From positions 2,914,001 to 2,978,000 of the forward strand of contig NZ_JBEXAC010000001.1 in assembly GCF_040567655.1 (NCBI RefSeq): 64,000 nt of DNA. The letters are read 5' to 3'. Positions 6,659 to 15,757 of this stretch are shown in pieces (position 1 is the stretch's first letter; the number at the start of each line of letters is the position of its first letter). The notes beneath the pieces are model-generated. The model was not told where the DNA came from. It did not search any database and saw only the letters and a list, made by a program, of their open reading frames with translations. The position numbers were made by a program, and so were the translations under genes. The DNA comes from Chitinophaga sp. H8 (GTDB taxonomy: Bacteria; Bacteroidota; Bacteroidia; Chitinophagales; Chitinophagaceae).

Positions 6659-9112
6659 CTATCTCTTCAGCCTTTGGAAAATACTCATGATAAATCCTAT
6701 AATCATGATCACAATACCTCCCCATAACACATTAATGTACGGGAATACAATGGCCTTCAACACAATGTAATCTTTAAAGGTACCAGACTCTTTCACCTGC
6801 AGCTCTACTTTATTTTCGTTGGGCAGTATTTTGCTGAAACGAACATATAGTGCCAGCGGTGCTACGGTATCCTCCACATTATTCTGATAACTGCTGTCAC
6901 GGATATAATATACCGGTTGCAGGTTATACTGGTCATTATTTTTGCTGAATACCTCTACCTGTGCTCCTACGGCCAGATCTCCGGCTTTAGGCACATAGTT
7001 TTTATTCTGTGGCTTGGTATCCAGTCCTTTCAGTACCATAAATCCATTAGAGAAATAAATAGAATCCCCCTGCTGGATGACATGTGAACTGTATTGTGCA
7101 GTATCACTGCTGCCATCATCCTTGATAGGTACCGCTGTTACGTGGGTAAAAATATCCCGGGTAAGGTAGTGGCGGGAAGATGGATTAGGGGTAAGCCCCC
7201 CCATTTTATTATTTACAAAAGCATCCGGATAAAGGGTGAATTTTTCTGTTATCTCCCCTGTTTTCTTATCCTTTCTCTCGTAGTTAACTACATAATAGGT
7301 TTTAGCATCACCAGGGGCGGTAGAGTCACCCACATAAGTTACATAGTATTCCCCCATCTGCACCTGTAGTCCTCTGGGCAGCATCAGGTTTTCACGCGGG
7401 TTCTGTTTGCTTTCTTTACCAAAGAAACCGCCATCCAGCATACGCATACGGTCCAGTGAAATCACTTCACTTTTGGAAGAAGAGATCAGGATTCCCAGCA
7501 ATACCAGACCAAAGCCGATATGCGCTACAGAAGCACCTGCAACTTTCATTTTACCTTTCAGTATCAGCAGCAGGTAACTCAGATTAGCCACCACTGCAAA
7601 TACACTGGCAAACAACATGATATAGATGGCCACCAGGAACCCGGCACCATACTTATCATAAGTAATTGTTCCAAACCAGCCTATCAGCACCGTAATCACC
7701 AGTGAGGCAACCAATGGCAGCATGATCCGCTTAGTGAAAAAGCGTTTCTCCGTATCCTTATATTTCAGGTATTGGATCACCGCGGTCAGGACACCTATTA
7801 CAATAGCAATCCAGATCTGGATTTTATTATAATGGAATTCCGGCTCCAGCGGAGGGGCCATATTCAGCTTAAACAGCTTGTTCCACACCGGTATGGAAGT
7901 AGTGAAAGTAATCTGGATAGCTGCTATCAACAACACCAGGGCACCCACAAACATCCAGAACTCACGGGAATAAGTACTTTCCTCTTTGTTTTTGGTAGGG
8001 ATCTCCTTCCTGCGCAGGAAAAACAGGGTAAAGGCAGGAATAACAAACACCCCCATATACACCAGCAGCTGTCCGCTCATACCCAGATCGGTAAAGGAGT
8101 GTACAGAGGTTTCGCCTAATACGCCACTACGGGTCAGGAAAGTAGAGTATAAAATGAGGATAAAGGAAATCGTGAAAAAGAAGAACGTAGATTTCAATGC
8201 ATGACCGGTATGCTTATAAGCCAGCAAAGTATGCAGGCCGGCTACCAGCGTCAGCCATGGTACCAGAGAAGCATTTTCTACCGGATCCCATGCCCAGTAT
8301 CCGCCAAAAGTAAGTGATTCATATGCCCAGGCAGCTCCCATCATAATACCGGTACCCAATATCATGGTAGCAAACAAGGTCCAGGGTAATGCCGGTTTTA
8401 TCCAGGAAGTATAATCCCTGGTCCACAGTGCTGCAAATGCGTACGCAAATGGAATAATGGTAGACGCAAAACCCAGGAACAGTACCGGTGGATGGATCAC
8501 CATCCAGTAGTTTTGCAGTAATATATTCAGCCCGTTACCATCCTTTATAAAGCTCAGGTAATTAGGCTGGGAGAAGATGGGCGCAGCCTGGTTCTCTTCT
8601 GCCAGACGCAGTAACAGAAAGGGATTACTACCCACCCGATAGTTAAAGATGTAGATGCCAATGAGCATACTGGCCAGACAGAACTGGGCAAATGACAGCA
8701 CAGTCATAACCGGTGCTTCCCATTTTTTGGCAGTGCAGATCAATACCACGCCTAATACACTATGCCATACACTCCACAACAGAAAACTTCCCTCCTGATC
8801 GGCCCAGAAACTGGCCAGCAGGTATGATACCGGCAAATCACGGGAGGAATTACGCCATACATATTTATATTCAAAATAATGATTGTACAATACAAAATAC
8901 AACAGTCCGAAAACTGCAAATACGGATGCTACCTGAATAATAAATGACCAGCGGGCCAGTCGTTTCCAGGAGGTCTGTAATGTTACCTCTTTGATCTGTA
9001 CCGTGCGGAAATAAGCGATAGTAGCCACCAACGATGCAACAAATGCAAGTATGGCGAAGAAATGTCCTAGTTGACCGGGCAGTAAGTGTTCCCCTACAAA
9101 TTGTGTTTCCAA
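6659..9112 (-). CDS. ccmF: Cytochrome c maturation protein CcmF (heme lyase)
   Basis: An 817-residue polytopic membrane protein that attaches heme to apocytochromes c on the outer face of the inner membrane. Diagnostic segments are WADQEGSFLLW (about 103-113), the NYWMVIHPPVLFLGF block (201-215) and the tryptophan-rich heme-handling motif GGYWAWDPVENASLVPW (270-286). A large periplasmic domain occupies about residues 570-780 before a last membrane helix, making it longer than proteobacterial CcmF (about 650). It lies downstream of ccmE with a 141-nt gap. The rest of the ccm genes are not in the window. Confidence 0.9.
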   Translation of the reverse strand: METQFVGEHLLPGQLGHFFAILAFVASLVATIAYFRTVQIKEVTLQTSWKRLARWSFIIQVASVFAVFGLLYFVLYNHYFEYKYVWRNSSRDLPVSYLLASFWADQEGSFLLWSVWHSVLGVVLICTAKKWEAPVMTVLSFAQFCLASMLIGIYIFNYRVGSNPFLLLRLAEENQAAPIFSQPNYLSFIKDGNGLNILLQNYWMVIHPPVLFLGFASTIIPFAYAFAALWTRDYTSWIKPALPWTLFATMILGTGIMMGAAWAYESLTFGGYWAWDPVENASLVPWLTLVAGLHTLLAYKHTGHALKSTFFFFTISFILILYSTFLTRSGVLGETSVHSFTDLGMSGQLLVYMGVFVIPAFTLFFLRRKEIPTKNKEESTYSREFWMFVGALVLLIAAIQITFTTSIPVWNKLFKLNMAPPLEPEFHYNKIQIWIAIVIGVLTAVIQYLKYKDTEKRFFTKRIMLPLVASLVITVLIGWFGTITYDKYGAGFLVAIYIMLFASVFAVVANLSYLLLILKGKMKVAGASVAHIGFGLVLLGILISSSKSEVISLDRMRMLDGGFFGKESKQNPRENLMLPRGLQVQMGEYYVTYVGDSTAPGDAKTYYVVNYERKDKKTGEITEKFTLYPDAFVNNKMGGLTPNPSSRHYLTRDIFTHVTAVPIKDDGSSDTAQYSSHVIQQGDSIYFSNGFMVLKGLDTKPQNKNYVPKAGDLAVGAQVEVFSKNNDQYNLQPVYYIRDSSYQNNVEDTVAPLALYVRFSKILPNENKVELQVKESGTFKDYIVLKAIVFPYINVLWGGIVIMIIGFIMSIFQRLKR

Positions 9113-9253
9113 GATACTAGTTCTGAATGATGAATGAATAACGGGGGATAATGGATTCTTTAATGTTCCCAGGTAGCAGGTAGCACATCAGGGGAGCACA
9201 ACGCCTGTTATTGGCCTCCTGAAAAAACCTGTTACCGGTCATCAATGTATATA

Positions 9254-9652
9254 TTATAATTGTTTTGTACTCAGGGCCACCTGGTCCTCTTTGTACTTCG
9301 AAGGGCACTTCATCAGAATTTTGTTGCAGTGAAATTCGCCACCCTGCATTCTGCCGGTCAGTACAATCTGCTCTGCTTTCTCAAAATCTGTTGGTTTGGT
9401 ACCGTAAAAAACCACCTTATGGGTTTCTCCGGTTTTATCTTTCATAAAGAAGCTGAAAAAATTGGCATCTTTTAATGGATCATAGGTCATTACCTGGGCA
9501 GTATCCAGCACGCCGATCACATGATACTCCTTGCCTTCTTTTTCCCTGGCGGTGGCAAAAGTTTCATAGGTACTAAAATCCCCTACCAGTGTCACTATCA
9601 CACCGATAGACACTGCAATCACTACCAGGAGAATAATATTCGTTTTCTTCAT
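9254..9652 (-). CDS. ccmE: Heme chaperone CcmE, cysteine (CxxxY) type
   Basis: A 132-residue heme chaperone with one N-terminal membrane anchor (residues 5-24) and a periplasmic OB-fold domain. In the common form a histidine in HxxxY binds heme covalently. Here the same place reads KCPSKY, with C116 and Y120, the CxxxY form known from Desulfovibrio and some archaea. The tail is short and lacks the usual histidine. ccmF follows downstream. The upstream side is divergent to the ureohydrolase gene; a TAATTTCG box on the minus strand (9829-9836) may be its promoter. Confidence 0.88.
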   Translation of the reverse strand: MKKTNIILLVVIAVSIGVIVTLVGDFSTYETFATAREKEGKEYHVIGVLDTAQVMTYDPLKDANFFSFFMKDKTGETHKVVFYGTKPTDFEKAEQIVLTGRMQGGEFHCNKILMKCPSKYKEDQVALSTKQL

Positions 9653-9828
9653 TGCTAAATATTTGTGTTCTCATGCTCCTACACCCCTGGTTTATTATTC
9701 CCTGTCAGGCAATATATACCCCTGATAATATATGAACATGATACTTGTTTCCGTTGGACTTCAACAGCAACGTGCTTCCCCGCTGAATATCGCCCTTTTT
9801 CCCCTTCTAAAAGCCTTTGTTGCAAACG

Positions 9829-9836
9829 CGAAATTA
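9829..9836 (-). promoter_or_regulatory. Possible -7 box for ccmE
   Basis: The minus strand reads GTTAATTTCGCG here, one mismatch from TAnnTTTG. The same GTTAATTTCGC string occurs upstream of fbp (22387-22394) and a shorter TAATTTCG precedes the MFS gene (14560-14567), which supports a real promoter element. No clear -33 TTG is visible. Confidence 0.35.
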
Positions 9837-9920
9837 ACGCAAAATGACCGTTTAAAGACAATATTTATATAAATGGTAATTCTTTTTCTTCCCGGCACGG
9901 GCTATAAATGAACAGATCAC

Positions 9921-9928
9921 TATCTTTG
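9921..9928 (+). promoter_or_regulatory. -7 box for the ureohydrolase gene
   Basis: TATCTTTG matches the Bacteroidota -7 consensus TAnnTTTG exactly, 15 nt before the first ATG at 9943 and 30 nt before the alternative ATG at 9958. No TTG is found at the -33 distance. If this is the promoter, translation from 9958 would give a more normal leader length. Confidence 0.45.
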
Positions 9929-9942
9929 CGGCCAATTACGAA

Positions 9943-11001
9943 ATGCATAACAATATCATGGCTGATTTATCTCAATTTGACCCCAACTCGGTGGGCTTGT
10001 TATCCAACAATGTTTTTGGGTTGCCTTTTTCTGAAGAAGAGGCAAAGCTGGTACTCTTACCAGTACCCTGGGAAGTAACTGTTTCTTATAATAATGGCAC
10101 TGCCCGCGGGCCTGAACAAATATTCAGGGCCTCCCTCCAGGTAGACCTTTACGATGCAGACACCAAAGATGGCTGGAAACAAGGTTTTTTCATGCGTGAA
10201 CCGGACAAACACCTCCTGCTCCGCAGCGATTACCTCCGTAAAGAAGCCGAATTGTATATCAAGTTCCTGACCGAAGGGGGAGATATCTCAGAAAATGAAT
10301 TCTTAAAGAAAACGCTGGTAGATGTAAATAATGGTACCAGGGCTATGAACGACTGGGTTTATAATCAAACCAAAGCCCTGCTGGCCAAAGGCAAACTGGT
10401 AGCTCTCGTAGGTGGAGATCACAGCACTCCCCTGGGCTTTTTCAAGGCCATCGGAGAAAGCAAAGGCGATTTCGGTATCTTACAAATAGATGCCCATTGC
10501 GACCTGCGCGACAGCTACGAAGGATTCCAATACTCTCACGCTTCCATCATGTTCAATGCCCTGAAAGAAGTACCACAGTTACAGAAACTGGTACAGGTAG
10601 GGATCCGGGATTATTGTGAGGAAGAAGTAGATTATATTAATAACAGCAATGGACGGGTATCTACCTTTTTTGATAAGGAGATTAAAGAACGCCAGTTTGA
10701 AGGCGAAACCTGGAAATCCATCTGCGACAGCATCATAGATAAATTACCGCAGCAGGTATATATCAGCTTTGATATTGATGGACTGGATCCGAAACTATGC
10801 CCGCATACCGGTACACCTGTTTCCGGTGGTTTTGAAACCGAGCAGGTGCTCTACCTCTTCAAAAAGGTCATTGCCAGCGGCCGTAAGCTGATTGGATTTG
10901 ATCTGAATGAAGTGAGTACCTCTCACGACGAATGGGATGCCAATGTTGGGGCCCGCATTCTGTTCAGAATGTGCAACCTGCTGGTAGGACAAAAGGCGTA
11001 A
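9943..11001 (+). CDS. Ureohydrolase family protein (arginase/agmatinase/formimidoylglutamase)
   Basis: A 352-residue enzyme of the arginase fold, which hydrolyses guanidino or formimino groups using two manganese ions. The ligands are visible: GGDHS (H160), DAHCDLR (D183, H185, D187) and SFDIDGLD (D277, D279). The family splits into arginase, agmatinase and formimidoylglutamase by residues I cannot resolve by eye. No hut or arginine genes are adjacent. ATG 9958 (MADLSQFD) is a plausible alternative start. Heptad repeats begin right at the stop codon, as GCGTAAAGCTAAAAG. Confidence 0.85.
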   Translation: MHNNIMADLSQFDPNSVGLLSNNVFGLPFSEEEAKLVLLPVPWEVTVSYNNGTARGPEQIFRASLQVDLYDADTKDGWKQGFFMREPDKHLLLRSDYLRKEAELYIKFLTEGGDISENEFLKKTLVDVNNGTRAMNDWVYNQTKALLAKGKLVALVGGDHSTPLGFFKAIGESKGDFGILQIDAHCDLRDSYEGFQYSHASIMFNALKEVPQLQKLVQVGIRDYCEEEVDYINNSNGRVSTFFDKEIKERQFEGETWKSICDSIIDKLPQQVYISFDIDGLDPKLCPHTGTPVSGGFETEQVLYLFKKVIASGRKLIGFDLNEVSTSHDEWDANVGARILFRMCNLLVGQKA

Positions 11002-11002
11002 A

Positions 11003-11150
11003 GCTAAAAGAATAAAACAGGCAGTACAAACAACATAGCAGCACAGCACTATATAACATAACACTGGCAGCTAAAGGCTAACAGTTAGAACATAACGACA
11101 AACAACATAGCATAAACAGCTAATAGCTAACTGCTAAAAGCTAATAGCTT
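11003..11150. repeat. Heptad array running up to the next start codon
   Basis: GCTAAAA/GCTAACA units occur at 11003-11010, 11070-11086 and densely at 11117-11150, ending in AGCTT directly before the ATG at 11151. A 15-bp direct repeat, ACAAACAACATAGCA, lies at 11026-11040 and 11098-11112. All units here have the same orientation; no opposing arm is seen. The next gene therefore has a leader made of repeat sequence. Confidence 0.75.
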
Positions 11151-11741
11151 ATGAACTACTCGCTTCGTATTCTGCATCCAAATACACCTGCCCGCTTGCG
11201 GTTACAACCCGTTATGCATGGGTTGGTAGGTATTTTGTTTTTATTCAACGGAATAGGTATTTATCGCAGTGCCCAGCCCAACTGGCTCATGGCCGTATTT
11301 TTCCTGCTGTTCGGCGCAGCCAGTATTGCATTTCCATTTTTCATGCGCCGTATAAAGAAGTTTACCGCAGTCAATACCATTGCCCGGTTAATACAAGCGT
11401 TTGTATGCCTGACGGGGTGTTTGTACTTTTTATCGCATATGATGCCGGTGATTGGTTTGCTGTTATTCCTGGTAGGCCTGGGTTTAGGCTATATCGGCTG
11501 GTCGGAGGTCAGGATTTTCCAACCCGTACATATTACGCTGGATAATACAGGTATTACGCTGCCGGGTGCCGCCTCTAAGCGCCTGATTGGCTGGAACCAG
11601 CTGAATAATGTAATTTTGCGCAACGACCTGCTGACAATTGACTTTAAAAACAACAGGATTATGCAGCTGGAAATACTGGACGAGCTGGATGCAACAAAGA
11701 CAGCAGCGATCAATGAATTCAGTAAAAGCAGGATACAATAA
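11151..11741 (+). CDS. Integral membrane protein with PH-like C-terminal domain
   Basis: A 196-residue protein with four probable membrane helices (about 22-38, 46-64, 80-97 and 100-117). They are followed by a soluble segment whose pattern HITLDNTGITL...IGWNQLNNVILRNDLLTIDF resembles bacterial PH-like (bPH/YdbT) domains. The family is not recognised with certainty. The ATG directly follows a heptad array and no Shine-Dalgarno site is visible. It precedes the radical SAM gene by 77 nt on the same strand. Confidence 0.65.
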   Translation: MNYSLRILHPNTPARLRLQPVMHGLVGILFLFNGIGIYRSAQPNWLMAVFFLLFGAASIAFPFFMRRIKKFTAVNTIARLIQAFVCLTGCLYFLSHMMPVIGLLLFLVGLGLGYIGWSEVRIFQPVHITLDNTGITLPGAASKRLIGWNQLNNVILRNDLLTIDFKNNRIMQLEILDELDATKTAAINEFSKSRIQ

Positions 11742-11818
11742 CCGCAGACAACGGTCAGCACAAAAAACAATTGCAACTATGGACCACTCAACAGTGACCA
11801 TAGGCTATTAAAACACTT

Positions 11819-13123
11819 ATGGCAGGATTAACACAATCACCTTATATTTTATACTCCGACGGAGCAGGTAACATCTTTGAAGATACCACCACCTTCGTTA
11901 CCGGACGTAGTGGATGGGATGCATGGCCGGTACCACCGGAAGAATGGATAGAACTGCCGGAAGGTGGCTCTTTATATGAACTCCCTGGCCGCCGCGGTAT
12001 TGGTATCAATGCTGCTACCGGCGAAATGGAGTTATGCGAGAAAGGATGGGCCGTTGCGGCATTTATTCCGCCTGCTCATACCGGCTTTTACCTCGCAGCG
12101 TATGAAACCATGCCAGATGCACCTACCCTGCCCCTGTTTTGCTATACAGCTGTAGGATGGCTGGACGGCAAATTCTATGTGCCTGCCACCCGTATCGAAC
12201 AGGATATCCGCCAGGAATGTGCCGGCTTTGATGATAAAAAAGTAAAACAAGGAGTCAGCCAGCTGCTGGCCGCCTATCCGCATAATCGCCTGGTACAGCA
12301 CTTGGCCGACAATTGCGCACTTACCTACCATTGCCCTGCAGCACGTAATTACTTTATGGGCCGGTGGGAATGCCCGATTCCTTCCTCTCCTGCCTGCAAT
12401 GCTAACTGTGTTGGCTGTATTTCCTTTCAACCCGAAGAGGAAAGCATTGTATCCACACAGGACCGCCTCCGGTTTAAACCTACGGCAGAAGAAATTGTAG
12501 AGTATACCGTGCCTCACCTGGAATCAGCACCCTACCCTATCGTCAGCTTCGGACAAGGCTGTGAGGGCGAACCCCTGCTGATGTGGGAAACCATTCGCGA
12601 ATCAATTATTGAAATCCGCAAACATACCCCTAAGGGAAGTATTAATATTAACACAAACGGCAGCAAACCGGATGCGGTGCGCGCACTTTGCGAAGCAGGG
12701 CTTAACAGCATACGGGTAAGCTTAAACTCTGCACAGGAAAAATATTATACGCCTTATTACCGGCCTAATAACTACACTTTTGAAGATATCGTGGAAAGCC
12801 TGAAAGTAGTCCGGGAATTTGGAGGATGGACATCTATCAATTACTTTGTATTCCCTGGAATGACAGACAGTGCGGATGAATATGAGGCCCTGCGCAAACT
12901 GATCAAAGATACCGGACTGAATATGATCCAGTGGCGTAATTTCAATATCGACCCCGACTGGTACATGGGAAAACTCGGTATTACAGATACCGGCGATTGC
13001 CTGGGTATGAAACAATTACAGGAACTCATCCAGGAAGAATTTCCTGATGTGAAGTTCGGTTATTTCAACCCTCCCATGGAGAGGATCAAAGGTGACTACT
13101 CCCATGATTTTGCCCATTACTGA
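11819..13123 (+). CDS. Radical SAM enzyme of unknown specificity
   Basis: A 434-residue protein. The radical SAM cluster motif CNANCVGC (C193, C197, C200) lies unusually far from the N-terminus, after about 190 residues of a domain I do not recognise. Downstream are a GQGCEGEPLL segment (the GGE-like SAM-binding strand) and strands consistent with a partial TIM barrel (ININTNGS, SIRVSLNS). Family members make 5'-deoxyadenosyl radicals for varied reactions; nothing nearby names the substrate. A strong hairpin follows at 13182-13228. Confidence 0.8.
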   Translation: MAGLTQSPYILYSDGAGNIFEDTTTFVTGRSGWDAWPVPPEEWIELPEGGSLYELPGRRGIGINAATGEMELCEKGWAVAAFIPPAHTGFYLAAYETMPDAPTLPLFCYTAVGWLDGKFYVPATRIEQDIRQECAGFDDKKVKQGVSQLLAAYPHNRLVQHLADNCALTYHCPAARNYFMGRWECPIPSSPACNANCVGCISFQPEEESIVSTQDRLRFKPTAEEIVEYTVPHLESAPYPIVSFGQGCEGEPLLMWETIRESIIEIRKHTPKGSININTNGSKPDAVRALCEAGLNSIRVSLNSAQEKYYTPYYRPNNYTFEDIVESLKVVREFGGWTSINYFVFPGMTDSADEYEALRKLIKDTGLNMIQWRNFNIDPDWYMGKLGITDTGDCLGMKQLQELIQEEFPDVKFGYFNPPMERIKGDYSHDFAHY

Positions 13124-13181
13124 TCAGCAATAGCTTTTTACAATACTGCCTAACTTAAAAACCGGCAGCTATAAAAACAAG

Positions 13182-13228
13182 ATGGCTTTGAGTACAAACG
13201 AGGTAATTACCCGGTTGCTCAAAGCCAT
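13182..13228. terminator. Bidirectional terminator
   Basis: ATGGCTTTGAG (13182-13192) pairs perfectly with CTCAAAGCCAT (13218-13228), an 11-bp stem. It sits between the convergent radical SAM gene and the MFS gene. T-rich sequence follows on the plus strand (TCTTCTATAA). Confidence 0.65.
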
Positions 13229-13287
13229 TCTTCTATAAAGTACTGTTATTAATCCACGCTGTACATGATTGGTCATTCTGCTCCACC

Positions 13288-14550
13288 TCAGGAGGCTACT
13301 ACCATTTTTTCAGGTATGGGCAGCGGCACATCTTCCGGTTCAGCAGCTTTTATCTTACGCTGCAAGAGAACAAATCCCAACACGGCCAGCAAACAAATAC
13401 TACCGGTGATCCCCCACCAGGCAGGAAACCCTAAATGACCTACCACATAGGCTCCTAAGGAAGGAGACACTACATTGGCTACAGCATAGGCCATGGTATA
13501 AAGTGCCGCATACTGCCCCCTGTTGTGATCCGTGCTCCTGCTGATCCAGAAACTGTTCATAAAAGGCATGCCCAGCATTTCCCCTACCGTGATAAACAAT
13601 ATATAAAATACCGCCACCGCTGTTACGGGAGGCAACAAGGATAACATCCAATAGGCCATGCTGATCACCAGCACACCACGGGAAATGTAATACAGGTTCG
13701 ACCGCTTACCTTCCAGCCGATATACCAGCACCATCTCTACCAACGCTATAATGATGCCGTTTAATGCCAGGATCAGGCCAATCCCCCATTCGCTGATATG
13801 CACCACTTTTTTAAGATAAACAGGCACAATCGTAGTCATCTGGAAGAAACACAGCGAGTTTAACATCACCAATACTACAAACCAGAGGTATAGCTTATCC
13901 TTATAGGCACTTTTGCCGGTTGCTGGATGGGTAGCCGCTTTGACAATGGCCTCCTGCCGTACCTGCGGCAGTCTGAGCCGCAGGAATATTGCCGCAACAA
14001 TACAGGTAAAGCCATCTACCCAGAATAGCAGGTGATAACTGTAACTGGCCAGGATTCCGCCCACTGCCGGACCTACCGACCAGCCCAGGTTAGCAGCCAG
14101 ACGGTTCAGGGAGTACGACCGGGTCCTGTTGGCCGGTGCGCTGTAATAAGCTACTGCTGCAGCATTCGCTGGCCGGAAAGCCTCTCCTACTGAACTCAAT
14201 ACAAATATACACGCGCATATCTGCGGCAATGTCTGCATCTGCCCCAGTGTCATAAACAAGACCCCGGTGAAGAACAGACTCCAGAACTGTACCTGCGAAA
14301 ATCCTATCTTGTCGGCAAGGCGTCCGCCTATATAAGCTCCTAAAACTGAGCCCATTCCAAAAAATGCCATCGCCAATCCGGCTTCTGCTATGCTGAAGTG
14401 CAGATCCAGGGTGAGATACATGGTCATAAAAGGAATCACCATCGTGCCACTACGATTAATCAGCAGTACAACAGACAGCCACCAGATAGAAGGAGATAAT
14501 CCGGTATAAGCTTTGCGGTAAAGATGTATGGTTTGTTGTATAAAATTCAT
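13288..14550 (-). CDS. MFS transporter
   Basis: A 420-residue transporter with about 12 predicted membrane helices. The conserved loop between helices 2 and 3 reads GGRLADKIGF, the MFS signature GxxxDRxGRR in relaxed form. The start at 14550 (MNFIQQTIHLYRKAYTG) is preferred; an upstream ATG at 14604 adds 18 unrelated residues. The substrate is unknown; drug or metabolite efflux is the common role of this type. It is divergent from tonB. Confidence 0.82.
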   Translation of the reverse strand: MNFIQQTIHLYRKAYTGLSPSIWWLSVVLLINRSGTMVIPFMTMYLTLDLHFSIAEAGLAMAFFGMGSVLGAYIGGRLADKIGFSQVQFWSLFFTGVLFMTLGQMQTLPQICACIFVLSSVGEAFRPANAAAVAYYSAPANRTRSYSLNRLAANLGWSVGPAVGGILASYSYHLLFWVDGFTCIVAAIFLRLRLPQVRQEAIVKAATHPATGKSAYKDKLYLWFVVLVMLNSLCFFQMTTIVPVYLKKVVHISEWGIGLILALNGIIIALVEMVLVYRLEGKRSNLYYISRGVLVISMAYWMLSLLPPVTAVAVFYILFITVGEMLGMPFMNSFWISRSTDHNRGQYAALYTMAYAVANVVSPSLGAYVVGHLGFPAWWGITGSICLLAVLGFVLLQRKIKAAEPEDVPLPIPEKMVVAS

Positions 14551-14559
14551 AATGCACCA

Positions 14560-14567
14560 CGAAATTA
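14560..14567 (-). promoter_or_regulatory. Possible -7 box for the MFS gene
   Basis: The minus strand reads CTAATTTCG only 10 nt upstream of the chosen ATG at 14550. If used, the transcript would have a leader of a few nucleotides. One mismatch from TAnnTTTG. Confidence 0.3.
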
Positions 14568-14647
14568 GCGGGTTCGCCAACATCCGCCAACGGGCAAATG
14601 ACAACCGGAGTTTATCACTTACAACATGGATTTAACAGATAAAATAT

Positions 14648-14655
14648 TAACTTTG
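14648..14655 (+). promoter_or_regulatory. -7 box for tonB
   Basis: TAACTTTG is an exact TAnnTTTG match 37 nt upstream of the tonB start. No TTG at the -33 distance is obvious. Confidence 0.45.
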
Positions 14656-14692
14656 AAATATTCGTGGCGGGGATACCTTTAATGATGTTATT

Positions 14693-15571
14693 ATGCAGGA
14701 AAAGAACGACCAGAAAAATATAAAAGCTTTTGCTATCACCATCGGCGTACATGCGCTGGTGTTGCTGGCACTTGTATTTGCAGGCTTTTCAGCTCCTCCA
14801 CCCCTGCCGGATCAGGATCTGGGGATGGAAGTAAACCTCGGTACTTCTGATGATGGGATGGGTGATGAACAACCACTCAATCCTAACCCTCCCAGTGCGG
14901 CAGCGCCCACCCCGGCAGCAGCACAGAATGAACCGGTAGCATCTAAAGACAATGCCACCGCGGAAGAAATTGCTACCCAGGATGAAGAAGATGCCCCTGA
15001 AATTACCAAGCCGGAAAAACCGGTGGTAAAACCAAAGGAAATTCCTAAAAACCTGGAACCTAAACCCGTAAAAACTACAAAGAAGCCTACACCAACGCCT
15101 CCTACTCCGGCACCGCCAGCTCCCAAACCAAAGGCAGTATACACCGGAGGAACAGGCAATAACGCCAATAGCGGCAATAATGCCAATGGATCCAATAACT
15201 CCACCGGCGAAGGTAATACCGGCCGCCCTGGCGACCGGGGGCAAATCAATGGCGATCCTAACGCGAGTGGATATACTGGCGGCGGACTGGGAGGTGGTAA
15301 ATCCGATTTCCGCCTCAATGGCAGAAACCTGATCAGCCGCCCACAGGCTACTTATGAGGGAACAGAATCCGGTTACATTGCAGTCAATATTAAAGTAGAT
15401 CAGCAGGGTAATGTCATCGAAGCTGCTCACAGCCTGAAAGGATCTACTTTAAATAACTCCCGTCTTGTAGAAATTGCGAAGAAAGCAGCAAGGGAAATTA
15501 AGTATAATGCAAGTCCCAATGCTCCTGAAGTACAATTCGGTACCATCCGGTTCTATTTCAAAGTGCAGTAA
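14693..15571 (+). CDS. tonB: Energy transducer TonB
   Basis: A 292-residue protein that couples the inner-membrane proton gradient to outer-membrane receptors. It has one N-terminal membrane helix (residues about 12-31), a long periplasmic Pro/Lys/Glu-rich spacer (about 60-150), a Gly/Asn-rich linker (about 150-205) and a C-terminal TonB domain (about 212-292). The YIAVNIKVDQQGNV strand and the KAAREIKY helix are typical of that domain. In many Bacteroidota tonB follows exbB-exbD; here the neighbour upstream is a divergent MFS gene, so the exb genes are elsewhere. Confidence 0.8.
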   Translation: MQEKNDQKNIKAFAITIGVHALVLLALVFAGFSAPPPLPDQDLGMEVNLGTSDDGMGDEQPLNPNPPSAAAPTPAAAQNEPVASKDNATAEEIATQDEEDAPEITKPEKPVVKPKEIPKNLEPKPVKTTKKPTPTPPTPAPPAPKPKAVYTGGTGNNANSGNNANGSNNSTGEGNTGRPGDRGQINGDPNASGYTGGGLGGGKSDFRLNGRNLISRPQATYEGTESGYIAVNIKVDQQGNVIEAAHSLKGSTLNNSRLVEIAKKAAREIKYNASPNAPEVQFGTIRFYFKVQ

Positions 15572-15595
15572 AATAATTTATATCCGCTTTTATAA

Positions 15596-15648
15596 ATGGC
15601 AGGTACCCCGGAAAACAATACCCTGTAGCCGGTTTGCCTGTCATTTTT
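15596..15648 (+). terminator. Possible terminator after tonB
   Basis: ATGGCAGG (15596-15603) and CCTGTCAT (15637-15644) form a stem with one mismatch, followed by TTTTTG. The loop is long (33 nt), so confidence is modest. Confidence 0.35.
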
Positions 15649-15757
15649 GTAATTGCCTTTGCCACTTTTATTATTCACTTTTAACGCTGCCAACTATGAC
15701 ACTGCCAATAAGCTTGCGTTTTTTGCGTTATAACTCCAACCATATCCAGGTTCCAAT

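Noticed and set aside
11003..11150. Riboswitch or RNA upstream of the membrane-protein gene at 11151
   Set aside because: The region is explained by heptad units and a 15-bp direct repeat, with no conserved fold visible.
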